Source of the DNA: Albugo candida
Taxonomy: Eukaryota; Oomycota; Peronosporomycetes; Albuginales; Albuginaceae
NCBI GenBank assembly: GCA_905220665.1
Contig: CAJNAR010000006.1
Location: 248,001-312,000 of the forward strand
Direction: 5' to 3'
Length of the DNA: 64,000 bases
In this document: piece by piece, positions 60,292-64,000 of the stretch
Layout: every line of letters starts with the position of its first letter
Position numbering within the stretch: position 1 is the first letter of the stretch
Program-made: the position numbers and the translations under genes
Notes under the pieces: generated by a model
Told to the model about the DNA's origin: nothing
Seen by the model: the letters and a program-made list of their open reading frames with translations, nothing else
The model's database searches: none

Positions 60292-61224
60292 CTTCACTTT
60301 CAACTTGATATAATGTTGGGGATGCGTTGGCTTGCATACTTTGATACCTTGCAGAAGAAGGAGTTTCAATAGATGATTTTTCACCGAGGGCGAATTTTTA
60401 AAAGTGTTATACTCTAGCCCTGCATCAAGAACTCCGGACAATCCACTATTTATGCGATATGTGCATAAGTGCACCTTTCCGATTCCAAAAACTGCCTACT
60501 GTACGACTCTCACAAGTCCACCAATTAAATGCTGGATCGCTCGCTATGTCACCGTTCTTCAATCGATTCATTTCTTCTTGGTCTAAATGTGCTTAACACA
60601 AGCTTCCAACGTAATTTTGTATCTCAATTTCACTTCACTTGCAAAAAGGTTTGCCCATTGAGCGATAAACATTGCACGATGTGACATGCCTTCTACGGCT
60701 CTAAATTCGAAGATGCGGATAGGTTAGGAAGCGTTGCTACTGCCTCTAATGATCGGATGGGCTCGGACTATTTGCTGTATCTCAGAACGCGAGCGATTTT
60801 TTAGGGAGATTGACATGGCTGAGAGAGATGCTATATCTGTGGGATATGTCTTTGCTTCGATAATTTTCAAAAATTTTAAAAATTTCAGACTTTCGACTGC
60901 ACAATGTGACCGTTGTGTATCGAATAATCGACCGTTAGTGCATGGCATATGCAGCCATTGAGAACAGAGGCTATGCATCAGATGCTGAGTACGACGAGAG
61001 CATTCGGATTCGACGCAGCAATAATCTGAGAATGAGTTCAAAACCGTAAACAAGTCGTGTTTCAGGTGATTGTTTGTGATTGTGAATCGATTCTCACACC
61101 ACTTTGATTGATGCGAACTTTTCTTTTCACTCAAATGACATATACCGCTATTATTCCTATACAAACACATTACTTCAACAGGTAGTCCTCGCTTCTCTCA
61201 TCTACCCATATTTGCAAAGGGTAT
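60292..61224. other. Spacer between PAP and its pepsin-like neighbour
   Basis: About 930 bp, the counterpart of the spacer at 18479-19365. It includes the hydrophobic leader-like stretch of the pepsin-like copy at its left end and otherwise only short open frames. Confidence 0.35.
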
Positions 61225-62925
61225 TTATTTCCATGGAAGGATATCCACTTGGTCAAACACAACCCCGGTTCGACTCAAAACAAATTGCATCTGCATGCGC
61301 TGAGTTGTCACCGTAAACCGAAGGTATCCCCAATCTACGGTATGTGAAACGCTCCATTTGCCGATCGAGGATGAAAAGCCGTATTTTTCTAAATCGGCAC
61401 CGGCGGTACCAACGACTACATGCACTGGCCCTTGCTCCTCCTCATTGAGACACAGTCCCCGTCGCACGCGGCAAGTTCGTTCGTACGAGTGCTGGTGACC
61501 AGTGATGACCAAATTCACTTTGTACTTGAAGAGCAAATCTTCTAGTTCCATACGTAAATGGAAAGACATAACCAGATCCTCAGCTTCACCACCTTGCGTT
61601 GTGTACATCATACGATGTGACGTGAGTACGATCCAGGGTGTTGCACTACGATTCACTTGTTTCAAATCCTTTTCAATCCACTTGTATTGCTCCGAATTAC
61701 GACGCCAATCGTGCTCCGAAGATATCTGTACGATATGGATAGGTCCATAATCGAAAGAGTACCAGAATATTCCACGACCATTTCCAGGCGCATGGAAACG
61801 ATGATACAAAGGCACAGAGCATTCTCCCGATGAATCACTTTTGTAGTTGCCCCAACTGGGTTGAAAATCCATTCCATCATCATACCCAACTGCTCCACTA
61901 GGATCATGCGTCCTGCCTCCTCGGTTGTAATCATGCTCGTGGTTGCCAACGCTAACCAAATACGGAACAGAGGTTGCAATGGGTTCGATCATGTGCATAA
62001 ATTGATCCCACTGAAACCCACAACCAGTTGCATAACTGATGTCTCCTACATGCAAAAGGAAATTATTGAATCCCTGTCGAATATCGTCAAAGACACGCTT
62101 TGCTGTCCATTCCGCCGACTGATACATAAATCCTCCCATATCGCCGTACGCAATGAACTTGACGTTTTCAATCTCTCTTTCCGGTCTTGATATGAACGAG
62201 TCAATTCTGCTCCAGCCAATTGCATCATTGCCAAACTGGTAGTAGTAACGCGTACTTGGATGTAGGTCAGACATTATCACTTTGTGCATAAAACCTGGAT
62301 TTCGAAATCGCCACTGGGACACAATAGTGGCTGGACGGTGGCACATATCCTTTGCTTCGTATGTCGTCCACGTACCGCTAGCATAACGATCCAAAGCTTC
62401 ACGAGATAGTCCATATCGCACCATTGGCTCGGTAGCATTCGAATCCGAATTAAACATGACCACCATCTCGTTCCATAGCGAAGTGAACGACAAGTGGCCC
62501 TGTTTCGGTGTGTTGAACGATTCTTTCATCTTCACAACCACTTTATCAATCACGTGGTACCCAAATTGAAACAGGGAGAAATGATGATATCGTACAACAT
62601 AATCGCATCTCAACATAATCTGACGATAGAACACGACAGTGTTGTGATAGGAATATCGGACAACATAAACCTTGAACAGGAAATCGCCATCGTTTTGTTG
62701 TGGTCCACAAGTGATTGAAATAAAGTCTAGCAAACTCCAAGAAAAGTTTTGGTTCCACTGAACCTTGAGGTCCTCGCCATCACGTAATTGGGACGGAGTC
62801 ACTCGGAGTCCTAGTTTCAGTGCCGTTGTTTGTGACGACGAAACGACTCGAAAATTTGACTCGAACACATCATTGGCTGAGAGTAACTGCCATTGTGCTG
62901 CGATTGCAATAAACACACATCGCAT
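61225..62925 (-). CDS. Secreted purple acid phosphatase-like metallophosphoesterase
   Basis: A dinuclear-metal phosphatase, probably secreted, that releases phosphate from organic esters. Single exon, 566 residues from the ATG at 62925. The start MRCVFIAIAAQWQLLSA is signal-peptide-like. An N-terminal fibronectin-like half is followed by the catalytic domain with the five PAP motifs: GDMGG near residue 260, GDISYATG, VGNHEHDY near 327, VILTSHRMMY, and VITGHQHSYERTC near 475. The metal ligands (Asp, Asp, Tyr, Asn, His, His, His) all appear present. The C-terminus ends FDQVDILPWK. The frame is open further upstream only with a GTG start and is not used. A broken homologue lies at 17059-18478, and a pepsin-like copy follows downstream. 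It may serve in phosphate scavenging from the host; this is inference. Confidence 0.92.
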   Translation of the reverse strand: MRCVFIAIAAQWQLLSANDVFESNFRVVSSSQTTALKLGLRVTPSQLRDGEDLKVQWNQNFSWSLLDFISITCGPQQNDGDFLFKVYVVRYSYHNTVVFYRQIMLRCDYVVRYHHFSLFQFGYHVIDKVVVKMKESFNTPKQGHLSFTSLWNEMVVMFNSDSNATEPMVRYGLSREALDRYASGTWTTYEAKDMCHRPATIVSQWRFRNPGFMHKVIMSDLHPSTRYYYQFGNDAIGWSRIDSFISRPEREIENVKFIAYGDMGGFMYQSAEWTAKRVFDDIRQGFNNFLLHVGDISYATGCGFQWDQFMHMIEPIATSVPYLVSVGNHEHDYNRGGRTHDPSGAVGYDDGMDFQPSWGNYKSDSSGECSVPLYHRFHAPGNGRGIFWYSFDYGPIHIVQISSEHDWRRNSEQYKWIEKDLKQVNRSATPWIVLTSHRMMYTTQGGEAEDLVMSFHLRMELEDLLFKYKVNLVITGHQHSYERTCRVRRGLCLNEEEQGPVHVVVGTAGADLEKYGFSSSIGKWSVSHTVDWGYLRFTVTTQRMQMQFVLSRTGVVFDQVDILPWK

Positions 62926-63399
62926 TCCTCTTGTATAGATATGTAAGGATAATGTTAACGTGATGTATTTCACATCTATTTTGTGACAGATGTTCACAAA
63001 TGTACAGTACCTTACAAAATCGCTCTGGCTGCGATGAAACCTTGCTTTTAAGATAGATATGGGACAAACGACGTTAGCTACTCGTATCGTTAGTACAATA
63101 TCATATAATATCTACTCATATAGTTCCAATCAACAAAAAAAAAATGAATTCTCAAGCATGGCAATCAGCATGTGCAGGTTATATCCGCTTCGAAAGCTAT
63201 ATTGGGACATTTTCTATTAATATGAGTTGCGCGTTATCATGCGGCTGTAATAAATTTCAACAATTATACGCAAAGTATAGCATCGCTGTTGTGTGAACGT
63301 TACCATGTCCGACGCTGATAGATACCAAACAGAGACAAAGTATCTCCTCAGCCGTACGAAACGCCGAGCAGCATGCACTCCATAGGTCACTTCAAAACG
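62926..63399. other. Intergenic, PAP promoter side
   Basis: About 470 bp, AT-rich, with an A9 run near 63137. It should contain the PAP promoter and the 3' UTR of the membrane-protein gene. No gene is seen. Confidence 0.4.
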
Positions 63400-64000
63400 T
63401 CACAACTCGACAGCACAATTACGTTGATGATGCTGTCTCGGTGCATGAAAGTATCCACGAGTGTACTCTTCCGCGACTGGCAATTGCTGCGTACCACTGT
63501 TAGAAACGTGTCGTGTGCGATGCCGCCGATCTTGGTTACTTATAAAGTGGGCATCAGGTTGCAAAGTTGATGGCGTCAAGTGAGAGCTCTTGGCATCTTG
63601 CGAGTCCGGTTCACAAGGTTTTAATGACAATTTGTCTGGTTGCTGCGGTGTGTTCTCTTTGAAATACTCGTCCACTGTTTCCATTGTCTCACCATTTCGT
63701 TTCGCTTGCTTCTGTAGCTTGTACTTTTTGTAAAAGGCGTAAAGCGATCGGACAGTTAGCATGAAAAGCACAACTAGATTCAATCCGACAATTGCCAGAG
63801 ACACCCCGTGCTGTAATTCAGTTGGAAATCCATCGGCGCCAGCAGCACTGATGAGGAAGAATGTCAATACCAAAGCAGCGATTTTCATTATTGTCACAAA
63901 GCTGGTGGTTGTTTGTACGAAACGGGAATGATGTGGCGAGCGAATCTCCAGGTACACGAAAAACAACACGTGAGCTGACAATAAAATGCCAACTTGTACA
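63400..64000 (-). CDS. C-terminal part of a multi-pass membrane protein (partial)
   Basis: The frame is open from the window edge to a stop at 63400 and gives about 200 residues. Three hydrophobic segments are visible: LLSAHVLFFVYLE, IAALVLTFFLISAAGA and VSLAIVGLNLVVLFMLTV. A basic stretch (YKKYKLQKQAKRN) and a long polar tail ending RNCAVEL follow. The pattern suits the last helices and the cytosolic tail of a larger membrane protein whose start lies outside the window. Resemblance to large oomycete cell-surface proteins with C-terminal TM helices is only an impression. Confidence 0.6.
   Translation of the reverse strand, partial: VQVGILLSAHVLFFVYLEIRSPHHSRFVQTTTSFVTIMKIAALVLTFFLISAAGADGFPTELQHGVSLAIVGLNLVVLFMLTVRSLYAFYKKYKLQKQAKRNGETMETVDEYFKENTPQQPDKLSLKPCEPDSQDAKSSHLTPSTLQPDAHFISNQDRRHRTRHVSNSGTQQLPVAEEYTRGYFHAPRQHHQRNCAVEL

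Noticed and set aside
62926..62997. Upstream extension of the PAP frame to 62997
   Set aside because: It would need a GTG start. The ATG at 62925 begins a signal-peptide-like stretch that is also the start conserved in the pseudogene copy.
1..64000. CRISPR arrays, rRNA genes, operons or bacterial signals
   Set aside because: No spaced direct repeats or rRNA-like sequence were seen. Spliced genes with their own promoters show a eukaryotic nuclear sequence.

Overview
This is a nuclear, eukaryotic window. Genes are split by very short GT-AG introns (about 48-93 nt, most 48-65), intergenic gaps are often only 65-200 bp, and each gene has its own promoter. The protein set (LARP4-type La protein, monopolin Csm1/Pcs1 homologue, tyrosinase, VPS13 with PH/C2/PDZ add-ons, secreted purple acid phosphatase) and the moderate GC content fit an oomycete. 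The compactness and short introns suggest a small-genome biotroph such as Albugo, but that is inference. Exon boundaries were read by eye from splice signals, frame and family resemblance. No transcript data were available.

Layout. 0-15.6 kb is an endomembrane block: the 3' end of an unknown coiled-coil gene, the Rab geranylgeranyltransferase alpha subunit, an ATG14/UVRAG-like PI3K-complex subunit, and a 13 kb gene for a 4303-residue VPS13 lipid-transfer protein. 15.9-20.4 kb (+) holds a degenerate pepsin-like fragment, a purple acid phosphatase (PAP) pseudogene and an intact secreted pepsin-like gene. 22-32.5 kb is a decayed APE-type LINE (minus strand) interrupted by a Ty3/gypsy chromodomain retrotransposon at 27220-31178. 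The gypsy element has recognisable LTRs and a perfect 5-bp target duplication. 32.5-35.6 kb has no recognised gene.

35.6-59.1 kb is a dense block of conserved eukaryotic genes. In order these are: an atypical dual-specificity-phosphatase-like gene with a broken P-loop; a CCDC191/Sfi1-like coiled-coil protein; TRA2-like splicing factor and a TENT4/TRF4-type poly(A) polymerase, divergent with 79 bp between their start codons; a secreted tyrosinase with a Gln-rich tail; LARP4-like; pyroglutamyl-peptidase I; ribophorin I (OST1); mitochondrial L7/L12; ATP23; monopolin Csm1/Pcs1-like; a FYVE-TPR protein; and an unidentified multi-exon protein.

59.4-62.9 kb (-) carries a second PAP + pepsin-like pair, in the same transcriptional order as the pair at 17-20.4 kb but inverted. 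Here the PAP is intact and the pepsin-like gene is frameshifted. The window ends in the 3' part of a membrane-protein gene.

The most interesting structures are the inverted, reciprocally decayed PAP/pepsin-like duplication flanking about 39 kb; the nested retroelements; the atypical VPS13 architecture; and the phosphatase-like protein that lacks its catalytic Arg. I found no CRISPR array, rRNA or confident tRNA. I saw no clearly new multi-gene system.
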